The notes below the pieces were generated by a model that was not told the origin of the DNA, searched no databases, and worked only from the letters and a program-made list of their open reading frames with translations. Source: Calonectria ilicicola (taxonomy: Eukaryota; Ascomycota; Sordariomycetes; Hypocreales; Nectriaceae). From it: a stretch of DNA of 64,000 nt. Position numbers and translations under genes: made by a program. The DNA lies in NCBI GenBank assembly GCA_020809705.1, contig CP085836.1:1291331-1355330 (forward strand). Direction: 5' to 3'. Below are positions 1-11,768 of this stretch, piece by piece (the stretch's first letter is position 1; every line of letters starts with the position of its first letter).

Positions 1-1
1 A

Positions 2-247
2 CATGAAAACATCGCGGCTAAAATTAATCTAAATATCCCAGACCATCGATTATCAAACGAACTATCTGAAGCAAACCCAAGGTATATTGTGGATGAATTC
101 CGACGCCTTTTGCTTCGTGAACTTCCTGGCTTAATTCGGAGCATTCCGGAACCGGGGGGAGATTTATCCAGAGAGGAGCCCCAAATAGGCATGACGGATA
201 GCATCTACGGGCTAATTGATGGCCTATACCATAATTTTATCAATTAA
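2..247 (+). CDS. C-terminal end of an unrecognised protein (partial, runs off the window)
   Basis: An open frame enters from the left edge and runs about 81 codons to TAA at 245-247. It has no in-frame start, so the gene begins outside the window. The translation has normal amino-acid composition, including segments such as IPDHRLSNELSEANPRYIVD and EFRRLLLRELPGLI, and reads like the tail of a soluble protein. I do not recognise the family. The stop could also be premature, because this region is decayed elsewhere. Confidence 0.4.
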   Translation, partial: HENIAAKINLNIPDHRLSNELSEANPRYIVDEFRRLLLRELPGLIRSIPEPGGDLSREEPQIGMTDSIYGLIDGLYHNFIN

Positions 248-2030
248 ATTGGAAAGACACCCAATATGTCTATTGCGACTTCCTCTGGACCTTCGAGGAT
301 GACGGGGCAGCCTGGAGTGACGTCGTGGACAAGATGGGGCGCGTACTAACACAATAGCGGCCGGATCAACTCGACCTACCCCGGGCTGCACGCCGGATTG
401 GCTGGCTAAAAGAGACTCGAGGGCAGAATAGCGTGAATTTACTCCCCTTTCACATTCACTACCCGGCAGTTCATCTCGACCTCGTGTCTTCGAGATGAAT
501 CTATCTACAATAGACTCAAGCATGTCGGGATTTTCCCCAATAGTGCCAATGCAGAAATTACATAATAGAAGAGCGAAAAGTCTTCATGGCTGGTCCCATA
601 CTTCAAGCATGAAGTCAAATTTGAGGCCTGTTTCCCCTTCTGCGCCAATTAGACACCTTAGATTCCTCTATGGGTCGACTAGTTGTAAGTGAGCCCCATT
701 TTGATCTAGTTGTATGTTTAACTAGAACTTGAAATGTAGGGACGTGGCATCTATGTTCTCCATAATGTTTATTGGCACCTAATGGCAACAGACATATGGA
801 TCACATTGGGAATTACGTGGCCCATTCCAACTCAATCCAGCCACTCCGCTATTGCACAGCAAGGTTACCGACCTCCGTTCCGTTCGATAAAAGGACCGAC
901 CACAGTCCTTACACTATTCATTTGTAGCCTAGTTTGTCTTAAATCGTGTAGTCGTGTCTACGAGTCGTTATTTGCATTAGTACCCGCGGGGTCAATATTT
1001 TAAGTTCTTAAGATACCAATAGACCTTAATTACAATGCTCGTTACTATGCAAGTTTATCCAAGCATGGTTTTAATAATGTTGAGCTAATGTACCCACCTC
1101 ATTTATCACAAGACGAGGCCAGGGGTAGGCATAATAACTGTGTTGTGCGATGAAGAGGGCAGAAGGCTCTCACTACGGTCGGCTAATATTAACATTGTAT
1201 GTATGTGTGGTACGCACGTGACTTCACACATGACTACCTGTGTGACCTGTGACACCTAATGAGTGAATAGAATAGGTTAGAGGTCTCTATAGATTGAGTC
1301 GTCCTTGTTTATAATGATTTTTCTTCTGTTTTTAGTTCTTATAGACAATCAACATGAGGCCTATATCGCAGGGTAAAGCTGAGTGAATGGTGAAGTCACG
1401 GGGTCAATCAATGACTGAGCAGCGCCGTGCGTCATGACCGCAAACGCGTCCCCACAACCACTTAGCCGCACGCGCATTCGCACTCCGTTTAGCCGAACAT
1501 CAGCCGCCTAGATATAAAGATCCCCCGCCTCGCCCACTCCCGAATCCTCCACATCTTCAAATGCCCACAGCCAACGACCCATCATGGCGAGGAGCAGTCC
1601 TCCGCCCAGCCCTAAATCGACTCAACCATTTTCACCGTCTGGGTTAGTGAAATGCCTCTCCAGCGAACCCGCAGCCGTGGCGCGCTGTGTACGGATGTTC
1701 CTTGCGGCTCAGGCCAGAATGCCGACTTCCCACTCCTCACGTACGCGTGTGGAAAGGACCGGGGTCTGAGTGGCCGCGGGCAGAGGGTTGCCGATTCACC
1801 ACCAAGAGTTGCGCGTTGGATGGAGCTCCGTATCTTTACTTGCTGAAGTCCTGCTCTCTGCCTTGCCTCTGTCTGCAAGGCCTGCTTTGCACAGCGTCGC
1901 CTGGTGCGGTTCACGGCGAGGCTCCCTTCTTCCTCTTTTTCGAACCAATCTTCCACGCTGGGGACGCCGTGCACTGGGAACAAAGTGAGGTCCGCCTGCC
2001 CTTATTTATACTGACGTGATCTAATTCTAG
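248..2030. other. Interval without a convincing gene
   Basis: Only short ORFs occur here and none has recognisable domains. The last part (about 1500-1990) has compact, GC-richer sequence and short overlapping ORFs. It may hold 5' exons of the gene whose C-terminal exon starts at 2031. A tract at 1197-1265 is rich in TGTG/CACA dinucleotides. Confidence 0.4.
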
Positions 2031-2733
2031 GCATCCGTGGCAACCCGATGCCAAAGACGTTGACGAGTCTCCTGTTTCGGATTCAAGCGAGCAAGGGCGA
2101 GGAGCCATCATCATAAACATTTGTTGTTCGCCGGGTATTGTGACATGGGAAGCGACCGATGGCGAGCACTCTGTTGGGGAATTACGACTTCAAATATTTT
2201 TGGACACTGGCGGCAACACTGCGTTCTTTAAGGTTTATGGCTATGTGTTTCTCAAGTCGACAAGGAAACGGAATATCAAACAAAATGTCAAGCATCCTAT
2301 TTATCTCTTCATATCTCCCGAAACTGTGCAGACAAACATCTGGCACCGACTAGACGTCCTTCGCGATGACTTTGACGATCGGTTCGACAGCTTGGACAGC
2401 CGAATGACACAGGTTGAAGCAGCAATAAGTACCCGTTCATGCTCATGCCGATATAATTCAGAAGAAAGACAAGATCTGAGGGAACATCTTGTGCAAGATG
2501 TGAACGACACGGTGGAGGATGCGATGCTAGATGTACAGATCGAATTGCGGGAGAAGCTGGACGACAAGTTCAAGGAGAGTCTTGACGAGGCTAGGGGGGA
2601 CGTTGAACAATTAAAGAATAATGCCCACCAGTTCGTAAAACAGCTGGTAGATGAGAGCATGAAAACCATGCTCGACAGTGCAACACTCCAATTGACTAGC
2701 AACGCATCCTTCCAATTCCGGATAGAGGAATAA
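2031..2733 (+). CDS. Hypothetical protein, C-terminal exon with coiled-coil
   Basis: From 2032 a frame stays open for about 234 codons to TAA at 2731-2733. A plausible acceptor (CTAATTCTAG) ends at 2030, and a GTGAGG donor lies at 1985, so a 46-nt intron is likely. The first half has a globular look (segments GIVTWEATDGEHSVGE and HPIYLFISPETVQT). The second half is charged and heptad-like (SLDSRMTQVEAAIS, IELREKLDDKFKESLDEA), suggesting a coiled coil. The upstream exons are unresolved. A frame from ATG 1652 and one near 1870-1984 both look coding, but the splice joining them to this exon is ambiguous, because one spliced frame stops at about 2112. I do not recognise the family, and a broken gene is possible. 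Confidence 0.45.
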
Positions 2734-3973
2734 AAGATGTATATGATACCTGCCATACCCGCCACCAATGGCCTCCACGATTGTGCTTGGGTGAATGTTT
2801 TTGAATGCCTGGCAAGAGCCAAACGTGAAATGAGCAGAGAATAAGGCTGTGGCATCTGTGCGCGGGGATGGAGGATGCGCAGCATGAAGTAGGGTACGAA
2901 ACGCGGGCCTGATGTGAAGGTGAAGGCGGACAGGCCACACCACATAACACCATTCATTGCCAAAGTCCATGCGCTGAGCATCCACCTCAAATCCTTAATT
3001 GATGCCCTCCTAAGCAATGACATAGCTGGCAACGTCATCTTCAAAAAACATTACAAGTCTCAGGGCTTCATGAAGAGATGTCGCGACACTCTTCTCGCCG
3101 AGAGTCTTTCTTTTAACGACACGATTTGCAAGTGCACTTTCATCATGCTACTCAAAGTAATTTCCAGAATTATGGAGACCAGCCTCAAACAGAATCTAGC
3201 TATCGCAAACCGCGACAAGCTTTGTGGAGTGGTGATAGTAGCTGCCTGAGACTGCTGCACCAACCTCTTCATGCAACTGAATCACAGACCTTAGTCAGAA
3301 CGGCAATGACATCCAATACGCCTATTTCTTCTCATTTTTTATCCAACCTTATGTTTTCTACATCCATACCAATTCGCACAATTCGGTGGTTTATACGCTC
3401 ACCACCGATGCAAATGAAGCTTTAGTTCGGTACCACAACGAGATCCTCACGTTGATAGAAAGCCCACTCTCATAGGTTGCAAAAATGGGCATAGGTGCAA
3501 GTAAACGGGCCGCGTTTCTATACTTAATTCTAGAGTAGGCTTTTATTGATGAATTCAGTAGTGACTGTTAGTGACTGTTATCTTCGGAAATGACTGTGCC
3601 GATGATGATGATACTGATCTCTTACTCTTAGGTCCGGCTTCTAGCTATCCGGCGTTTCGTGGCGTTGAGATGAAATATGATAGACCTAAAATGTGACAGT
3701 GAATTTTGGCCGTGGGCTTGGAAACTGAAGTAGGATTTTGCCCTCTGGAGTCCAAAAACATCAACACAGGGACTTTTTACAAAAGTTCTCTAATGCACTT
3801 CATGAAATTTACAAAATATAAAAGTCAGACCTGCCAGATGGGCAAAGTGTACTGGGAACTCAAGAACTGCCGTGGTAAAAGGGATAGCATTGCCACTTTG
3901 AGGTTATCTGAACTAATGTAACTCATTGCATGCAACACACGCGTTTTGCCCAAAAAAATTAGCAGTAGTTAAA
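2734..3973. other. Interval without a convincing gene
   Basis: An ORF at 2914-3249 (+) and its neighbours show no domain I recognise, and their frames disagree with any continuation of the gene ending at 2733. Near 3560-3600 there is a short direct repeat (GTGACTGTTA twice) and a GATGATGATGAT run. I see nothing else. Confidence 0.4.
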
Positions 3974-4758
3974 TCAATTAAGGCGCGGCATTTGCCTCCC
4001 TATGCTACCCCCAACCTCATGCATGAGTGTTCGCCACGTAGTAATGAATGCTAAGACGTCCAGTCTTTGTTTTAGTTTTTCCCATACCTCAGGGTCCAAG
4101 GTTTTTTGAAAACTGATGTTGGAGAGAAAAACTTCGGCAACAGCATAGAGCGTGGAGAAGTGGAAGGTCGACCCTCCCCAATGCACCTCTGACGTCGTGG
4201 GGCTAGCGGCCAGCTCCTGGATATTCCCTAGTTGCGACCAGTATCCATTTTGGAACATCTGCAATAACTCTAAACATACCACATGACACAAATGCACTCC
4301 ACCAAAACCAAAATCATCTTCATCGTCAGAATCAGTGTAGTGATACTGGTCAGAGAGACAAGCACCTGCCGACTTTTGGCCCTGTATGTCTTATCCCATC
4401 CCGTCCTCTCAATCCAGGGCCGCTGTTCCCTGAAAGTCATATTCTCAGTTGCTGGTGCTTCTGGGCTATGGTTATCCTTGCTTGCCTTGTGAAAAGCTGC
4501 TTCACGCTCATAGACGGATTGGATGTGGCTCTCGGCTTTTTTCCCTCCTCGTGGCCGCGTTATGCGCCCATCCTCCTGTTTGATGGCCCAATATCTCTGC
4601 TTTGACCCGATTGCCCATGTTTGCAGATAGACATACTCGAAGAGATCAGCACGACACACTTTTGAGTCATGTAGACCAGTGCTCACGAGAACCCGACACC
4701 CGATCGGCCACCATTTCTGCCTCCCCTTACCGCCCTGCAGTGCTGCAGGTTGTAACAT
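3974..4758 (-). pseudogene. Relic of an OrsD-family (tyrosine recombinase-type) protein
   Basis: Two overlapping minus-strand ORFs (4758-4283, then 4297-3974, in different frames) resemble the middle of the OrsD-recombinase protein at 17707-21216. The segment RPWIERTGWDKTYRAKSRQV at about 4400 matches the pattern of SPWLQRIQWPNIYRMIQRDI in that protein. Upstream, CRADLF...KQRYWAIKQEDG resembles the CQRFF...WFEV stretch that ends the second OrsD finger. No zinc finger, recombinase core or helicase remains. The frame change and loss of both ends make this a fossil. The assignment rests on a few short motifs compared by eye, so it is plausible but not certain. Confidence 0.5.
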
Positions 4759-5822
4759 TGGTGTACTTGTGCAGACAATAAGAACAGAGCTGTATCTAGA
4801 AAAAGAAAGATCGTAACTAGATCAAGTATCTGATATCTCGTTGGATTGGTATTGGGATTGTTTATATTAGTTATTTCCCCCCCTGCTATCTGGCTGTTTT
4901 ATGCTGATATCGAACAAAAATAAAATAAATCTCTTTCTTTGTATGCCCTTTGTTTTTTGCCTGTGGTACTTTCTTCTTGCTACCTCTTGTTCCAACACTG
5001 CATGACACACTCCCTACCACAAAAATCACCTTTACTTTCCTGATTTCTTGCTTCTCCTTCTATTAATAGATGATTTGGTACTTTTTATTTTTACTTTACT
5101 TGTTTTACTATTCTAGGAATCAGCTGTTTGTATCAAAGCCAAATCGCCGCACCATGGCCAGTGTGGCCCAAGCGTTTCACCCTGTGTGGAAAACAGCCCT
5201 GGTGGAAAACAGCCCCCTCCCTAGCGGGAAACAGCTCCTTCCTGCAGGAACGTGGCCCAAGCGTCTCCCACACAAACGGCCGGATATCTGGCCCCGTTTC
5301 TTGTTTTGTTTTGGTTAGTAATATCTGTTACTATCTAACCTTTCTTTTGTTGCTGTGTGACAACGGGGTAGAAGTGGGGGGTAGAAATGGGCCATATTTC
5401 GGATAGCTTTAAGACGCCTGTTCCTTTAATTGGAGAATAGTAGAAACGGGCCCCATTTCTAGAGGAGGCGGGGTCAGCAATGCTTATGCATGATTGGCAG
5501 AAAACTCGAACAGAGAGCTGGAATGGGAGGCAGTTATTTAAGGGAGACTTGGTAGGATAGCATAGGATAGGATAAGCAGCGGCCGGTTTCAGAGGCTGAT
5601 AAGTCTGCAATAATCCCAAGCATTGTGATCATTGATTGGCTTATTTTTTGACTAGACGGCAAAACGGACTTAACTAGAAGTGTGGAACATCAACCATAAT
5701 GTCTCATCAACAGGTAATTCATGTCCAATATCTGATATTTATATGGCGTTGGGAGGCTATATATAATTCTGTCTAGCCCCAAAGCCGTGCTCCGCAGCAT
5801 CTAGCTTTACTAGAAAGCCACA
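4759..5822. other. Non-coding; possible solo-LTR remnant near 5560-5700
   Basis: No convincing ORF. The interval holds pyrimidine-rich tracts and a direct repeat (GTGGCCCAAGCGT near 5163 and 5252). Near 5623-5680 the motif CAAGCATTGTGATCATTGATT followed by TTTTTTGACTAGACGG resembles the 3' half of the solo LTR at 58222-58371 (CAAGCATTGCGATTATTGAC ... GGCCTGACGGG). This suggests the tail of a related LTR. I could not define its left end or a target duplication. Confidence 0.3.
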
Positions 5823-6482
5823 ATGACTAAGATACACGATTTGCCCACGGAGATCATACAAAACATAACATCATTCTTTTCTATAGGTATGAAAATGAGA
5901 TATCTTACTACTTATAAAAGAGCGGCTATGGCCTTTCGTGATGGTGAAGTTGAATCCAAGATTTGGGACAAAATCTTTAAAGACAAATCCTGGCTTCAAA
6001 AAATGGTCTGTATTGGCCTTACTCCGGCATTGATCAGTGCCGAGTTTCTATTACTTCAAGATTCAAAACAGCCGGATCCAAATGATTGTATTATTGCTCT
6101 AGTGTTGCATAGCAAACAGGGAGCAAACCTCCACGAAGCAGATCGAGACGAACTACTTGATACACTTCACTCTAAGACCATCGTGTTCAACAATGAGATA
6201 TCATTCCCAGAGTTTACATTGAATATTGGACAGCTTTTTAGTAACATGAATATCGTTGATGTTGAAAGACTCTTTAACACTGAAAGTAGAACCACAGGTA
6301 TAATCTATTACGATGAAACTCTCTCTTTCAGATCATCGAATATTTACACCATTCAAGCACATTATGTACCAAAATTTGAATGCGTTATTATTCGACATAG
6401 AGATTATAAAGCTTACTGGAATTTCTGGGAACTAGATAAGACTGTGAAAAACAAGGACACATTACGTAATAGATATGCTTGA
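5823..6482 (+). CDS. F-box-like protein, single exon
   Basis: A 219-residue intact ORF starts at an ATG preceded by CCACA, a good fungal start context. Residues about 4-45 (IHDLPTEIIQNITSFF, then a short helix and LTTYKRAAMAFR) fit an F-box: a Leu-Pro pair followed by amphipathic helices. F-box proteins bind Skp1 and bring substrates to SCF ubiquitin ligases. The rest has no repeats I recognise, so the substrate-binding part is uncharacterised. The codons look AT-rich like the surrounding DNA. No partner gene is adjacent. The F-box call rests on the N-terminal motif alone. The ORF itself is well supported. Confidence 0.7.
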   Translation: MTKIHDLPTEIIQNITSFFSIGMKMRYLTTYKRAAMAFRDGEVESKIWDKIFKDKSWLQKMVCIGLTPALISAEFLLLQDSKQPDPNDCIIALVLHSKQGANLHEADRDELLDTLHSKTIVFNNEISFPEFTLNIGQLFSNMNIVDVERLFNTESRTTGIIYYDETLSFRSSNIYTIQAHYVPKFECVIIRHRDYKAYWNFWELDKTVKNKDTLRNRYA

Positions 6483-9063
6483 ATACACTACCCGTTAGAA
6501 TGATGGTATATGTTAGATTGACATCTGGTGATTGTAGTCATCACAAAGTTGTCGAGAGGCAAGGGACGATGTTGCAATGTTGGGATGCGAATTACATCAA
6601 GGGCATATTCTCACAACAAATTTATATTAACAGCACCGCTTTCGACCGGTGACCCTATTTTCTTGACCGGTTAGGGAATGACCTCTTGTGATTTTTGGCT
6701 GGGTGTGTGTTTTACGCTACGTTCAACTCCGCCCCATTTCAATCCTTCTTCAATGAATTGAGTTGCATCGTCAATTCGGCTTTACTCTTAGGAGTAAGAG
6801 GAATATCGCATTTCCTGTTTTTCTGGTGTTGCAGTGTGCGTGTTGAAAAGCATGCTCGGGCTAAATGCGATGGCAGGTAAATAACTTGGAAACGGCGAAA
6901 TAGGGCACTAAATCGAAACTGGGACGAGATATGACCTTTGAAGCCGTCTACAATAAGGATCCTCTATTTGGTACGCTGTGCAGGCTGTGTTTCTGGAATA
7001 AGTATGTCTTTTAACCACTTTTTACATACTCCGCTACTAGACCAGCCGCAGGGCAAAGAGTCATATCCCCAGTCAGGAAAAGGTCAGGAAACCGCTGTCC
7101 TTGAAGGTTGTTTCCGGTAAAGACTACACACAGTTTCAGTTGTTTTTCTAATCCACCTCCTGCCTCTAAAGCTCGTAGCCTATTCACGACAATCATTCTT
7201 TATTACGATCGAACCATAAGTAAGGGGTATTCAAATTACTTTTTTAGGTTTGGTCATGCTCTCGGTGAGGCCGTGTTCATCCATATTGTAAATGTTGTCC
7301 GAGCCAATAGACTTCTTGATGATTTGCTGCGAAAGCGTCTTGAAAAATGTACGTATGGACTCTGGAGTTGTTTCATAGATATGAGTAGTGTCAATAGATA
7401 TAGGTATTTTAGTTTTGGTCTCTGGATTGCGTTGGAGGAACCGTGATACCCAGTGGTGGCCAATGGTAGTCTTCACTTCCAGGAGTCAAAATTCCCGTGC
7501 TATAGCTTGTCTTGAATTGGCGATGATCTTTGCCGGTCTTTCTGTGCATGATGTGCATTTCTTGCGCCCTTCATTCAATTCTGGATTGTAGACTTAAGAA
7601 TATCACACTCGCGTGATAGCGGCCAAATTTTATGGTCTTCCGTAACCTTTTCCAAAATTCCATTAAGTATTTTCTCTCCACTATCATTTTATGTAGTCAT
7701 TGTCAAAGTTTGAAAAAGATTGGACTAAAATTGGTGATATTATTGAGGAGTGTCAATAATGATGCCATGGCAACATGTTGCATTAGAGGTATGTAGTAGG
7801 GGCTGCGCAGAAAGGTGGGTCGGCACAGTATTTAGATAAGGCGTTTTTCCCACTTCGTGACGCCTTGAATCATTTTCTTTTAATATTATTATTTCCCTTT
7901 TCTTCAGTATCATATCTTGTTTCCCTTGAAAGTTAGACAGGTATGCAAACGAACACGGTGAAACATCATGTTGAAGTTGAACATGTATTCGAGTTAATGC
8001 AAGCCGCCAGCCACCCTCAGGTTTGATTGGTTGACTCGTAGACATATTCATCACTTCTAAGTCTAACCATATAGCCAAACAATAAATCCTCGTCTACAAT
8101 TAGTGATTCTTGTTTAATGACTGGATATATGCGTCTGATTAGTCATAGTGGTTTTCTACGAGACAAGGGTCAGCCGACGATTTGCAATGAACCAGCGATT
8201 AGAATAGGAGCACAGGTTGTACGTCCATACGAGAAGCCCGAAGCGGCAGCATCAACTCCTTCTACCATGGTTAAATATGGCGGTACAAAAGAATAATCCT
8301 ACAGCTAGGTGAGGTTAGGCTAGATTCAATATTTCGGATACATTACATGGCGCTTGGCGTCATTCCATCTTACTTTGCACAAAGATCAACGTCCTGGGTA
8401 TTCATTGCTGCCTTCTTCTTGATTGAAACTACAACCTGCTGTTGCTGGAAAGTTTTTGGTTTCAGGCGAATTGTGTCAAGTAGCGTAAGAGACGGGAAGT
8501 GTGGATATTTCAGGCAGTGTAGTTTGGTTCGTTAGGGCATTGTTCTTCAATCTGCACGCTCTTACAGGTGTATGTCAAAGCAAACCTGGAGCCATGTGGG
8601 GTCTGGTACTGGGGTTCTGTTAAAGTGTTCACAATATTGGTGACAATTTGGTGAGCTCAGTGCCGGTCAACGGGGAGAAGGACTTTGACCCCATGCATAA
8701 GTCATGAACTAGCACATGCTTATTCTAATATATGCATAACACAATTCAGGATTGACAATAAACAATTAATTACTATAGTGTTAGAATAAGGCTTAAGTAT
8801 AACAATACTAGGCGATTGACTCCTATGATGCGGGAATTTTCAACACTAATGACGGCAACGGGGCCTAAAATGCAACCCCACTGCGACCCAATTGCAAAGG
8901 CGCCTGACAAGGCAACCAACAAGGCCCAGGGTTAAGCGACCTCAATTTACAAGCGGGGTAAATAACTGATGCATATCTTTCTTTCCCAACGCACGCCTAG
9001 CTCCCATATCCATTCAAAGCATATTTGATTACCATACTTGCGCCCTTTCTTTTCACCCTCACT
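6483..9063. other. Largely non-coding interval with one transposase relic
   Basis: Apart from the pogo-type fragment at 7231-7476 I see no supported gene. ORFs at 7740-8078 (-) and 8347-8535 (+) have low-complexity or unconvincing translations. Composition is moderately AT-rich, as expected for decayed repeats. Confidence 0.4.
7231..7476 (-). pseudogene. Fragment of a pogo/Fot1-type DDE transposase
   Basis: An 81-codon fragment carries two hallmarks of the pogo/CENP-B-type transposases. One is the end of the DNA-binding part, with a W-S-RFLQRNPE-like stretch comparable to WASNFVKRHPEL in the intact element at 11769. The other is the first catalytic motif, IYNMDEHGL (compare MYNFDETGF). Sequence upstream on the minus strand (about 7477-7600) still shows coding-like residues but contains stops. 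The second and third catalytic Asp regions are missing, so this is a dead remnant. It is too divergent to be a recent copy of the Fot1-like element nearby. Confidence 0.65.
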
Positions 9064-10379
9064 ATGTGTGAAACTATCGAGAGTGGTGATGAACTTCACA
9101 TTGACCTTCAGGTCAAAGACTTGTCGCCCAGCCACGACGTAACACTCAACCAAATTAAGTCAATATATGACGCGCCAATTTTCGAAGCCGTGCTAAATGG
9201 CAAGGTTGCCAAAGCCAAACAGCTCGTTGAAGAAGGAGGGACTTCATTCTCGGACCGAGATAAAAGGGGATTTTCTTTGCTCCATGTAAGTTCTCGGACT
9301 CAATGATTGCACAGAGAATTAGCACCTAACAAGAAATAGTACGCCGTATTGTCTAACAGCACCACAATGATAGATTGGCTGCTTAAGAAAGGTCTTGGTG
9401 AGCTCATGGACAATGAAACTGATCAACACTTGTAAGAGAGAATACACCCAAACCTAAATCATTTCTTATCAAGGTTACTAATAAATTGAACAGCTCGCCG
9501 CGACAACTGGGCTTCTTGAATGCAATTTTAAGAGGCATACCAAATAAGGAGTTCTTAGAACGATTGCAAGAGCCGTCGTTTAAAAAAGGGCTGAGATTCA
9601 GTGACTTTTTTATTACTGGCATTCTTGACTCTGCGACCATAGATATAACTACCTACTTTCAGCGCTCTGTATATCCTAATTATTATGATGAGCCCGGAAT
9701 CGTGCGGTTGCGTTTTGCAAGGCTGTATGTGCTAAAGGCCATGCCCATTTGCAAGATTAAACCAAAAATATTCCACTATCTTCTCAACTCTCCACTAGAA
9801 GGGAACACACTTAGCCCATCTATCGTCCACACATTTGCGATTGGTGTTGGCCGTCATTTACTCGCTGAATCGAACTCCTCCGAAAACCTAGATTCTTGGA
9901 ACAAGGTACGCAAGGAATTGCTTCCCACCCTGCATGCAAATAGCGACTTGCATAGTATAGAGGAGGCAGCAATAAGGCCATTTTCATCCCCATGGAGTGT
10001 GACAGTATCAATTTCCAAAGTCAAAGGGACACCATTCATATTTGTGATAGGAGCAGCCTTATTGGATTATTTTCAACAGGATCACTCTCCGAAAGGCACT
10101 ACCAGCAAGAAGTGGAACCAAGTTGCCAGCGAGATAATGAAGGATTGGCTTCAATTGATGAAGGAGGCAGATATTGACCTGGAAACCTATGGACAAGCGG
10201 AAGTGGATAAGATTGAATACCTTAAACGCGAAGATCCTTCTTGCCTAGAATTTAAAGTGGAAAAGACTCGCCTGGAGGAAAGTTTGCGAGTTCATCAGTC
10301 GTTCTTGGTCATTCTTACTACTATCAAGTATGGCCCGCAGCTAAAACAATGGAAGCTTGAGTGGGAACAAGCTTTATGA
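9064..10379 (+). CDS. Ankyrin-repeat-type protein, three exons
   Basis: Exons are 9064-9285, 9340-9431 and 9494-10379, and the spliced frame encodes 399 residues. Intron 1 (9286-9339) has GTAAGT...TAG and intron 2 (9432-9493) has GTAAGA, a CTAAT branch site and CAG. Both splices keep the frame. Residues about 38-100 read as ankyrin repeats: PIFEAVLNGKVAKAKQLVEE, then a Gly-Phe-Ser-Leu-Leu-His motif (where TPLH usually sits), then HYAVLSNSTTMIDWLLKKG. The remaining 300 residues are not recognised. Ankyrin proteins mediate protein-protein contacts, and in fungi they are often parts of larger recognition proteins. ATG 9064 was chosen because the open frame upstream has no other ATG near a good context. 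Confidence 0.65.
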
Positions 10380-11670
10380 AAGATGTTTCTAAAGAGATGG
10401 GCATAGCTTTTGGTCCTACATTATAGGAATTAATGAAAAGTGTCTAGGCTGTATGGCTTGAGTACGAGGCTTTGTATGTGTGACATCCTCATCACCTTCC
10501 AAGGAGCCTCAAAGCGATCTTCAGAGGGTGCATACAGCACAGCATTCCAAGCTTCAACCATAGTATCGCAGTTCGGGACTGCTGCCTGTTGCGGTCCTGA
10601 ATTTTCCCTGCCTGATAAAGCTAACCAAACCATGCAAGCCCCGTTGCGTCAATCCTGGGACGTGAATGGCATAGGTGATTGTTAGCTCTGAAAGTGGTTT
10701 GGAAGGCTTGGAAAAGAGAGTCACCGTCTTTTCAGCCTTTTTACTGGTAATCACAAACATTTAATCACCATAAATCCAGGTACAACAGCTAACTTGTCGA
10801 TGGCGGCATCTCCAGCCTCCTACAGGAGAACTTCAATGGGTTGCCTGCCACGTGCCCAGCTGCAGCTCGGCCTTGTGTTTGTGTCTCCCGTAATGTTATG
10901 TCTCAATGCCGACACTAATTAGTCGGCTCCTAAACGGGGCGGAGCTAGTGTCGTAGACCTAAATATCCTGCGTTACCCCTAGCTGAGGCACAGGTGGACC
11001 TTTCGGTGCAGAGGTTAGAGGCTAGCTCCTCATCTTACCTATCACTGCAGCTTTGGAGAGACTCAACTAGAGGTACCGGAACGCCTCCCGTGTGCCTGGT
11101 TACTTGTCGCGGTCCGGTCGTTTGAACATGGCATAGTCAACTCTTGAGCTAGGGCCGTGGTTGCTCCGATGCCTAGTTGAGATGTTGCCTGATATGCTGG
11201 GCCTCGAATTAGTCAAGATCCTGCACGAGTTTAGATGGTCTTGCAATGGGGTAAAGCTTGCGAGATTGGTTGATTGTTGGCTCAGGGCCGTATCAAGCGA
11301 CGGCGTGTGTGCCAGGTGATTCTAACTATTCTCGTTCTGTTCTATGAACTAACAGTCATGTACAATGGCCATAGTTTTCAATATGCCATCGAGGAGTTGA
11401 TCTGGTCGAGGATGATCGTTGTCGACGAATGTATAAACGAGATTGTGGGAGGAGTTGTAGGTCCGAGAATGGTGCTCAAGAGCATCAATTTAAGACTATG
11501 CAGTGGTTAGTAGGCAGATACCTAGACTATCATTTCTTAAGTTCGTACCCTGGGGTACGACACCGGCTCAGACAAAATCGTACCTTAAGCCTGATAGTTA
11601 AAGATTGGTATACCCCTAACTATATTTCATCATTTCATTCATCCATGAATAAATAAGAAAAAGCCATATA
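10380..11670. other. Interval without a convincing gene
   Basis: Short ORFs (for example 10440-10685 and 11274-11510, plus strand) lack recognisable domains. Nothing else is visible up to the left TIR of the Fot1-like element. Confidence 0.4.
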
Positions 11671-11712
11671 ACGTACATGATAAGCGAGCGCCCCAGACAA
11701 GCGAGCGCCCCA
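11671..11712 (+). repeat. Left terminal inverted repeat of the Fot1-like element
   Basis: This 42-bp end is identical in reverse complement to 13488-13529. It contains two direct copies of the 12-mer AAGCGAGCGCCC about 19 bp apart (start positions near 11682 and 11700). These are likely transposase binding sites. Confidence 0.92.
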
Positions 11713-11768
11713 AAAATCCCTCATACACAATACAAACCATTTGATCAAATACTTCTCAACAATTAACA

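Noticed and set aside
2301..3044. Long minus-strand ORF of 247 codons
   Set aside because: It is antisense to the better-supported plus-strand exon at 2031-2733. Its translation is Ser/Cys-rich with no domain and starts in unrelated sequence.
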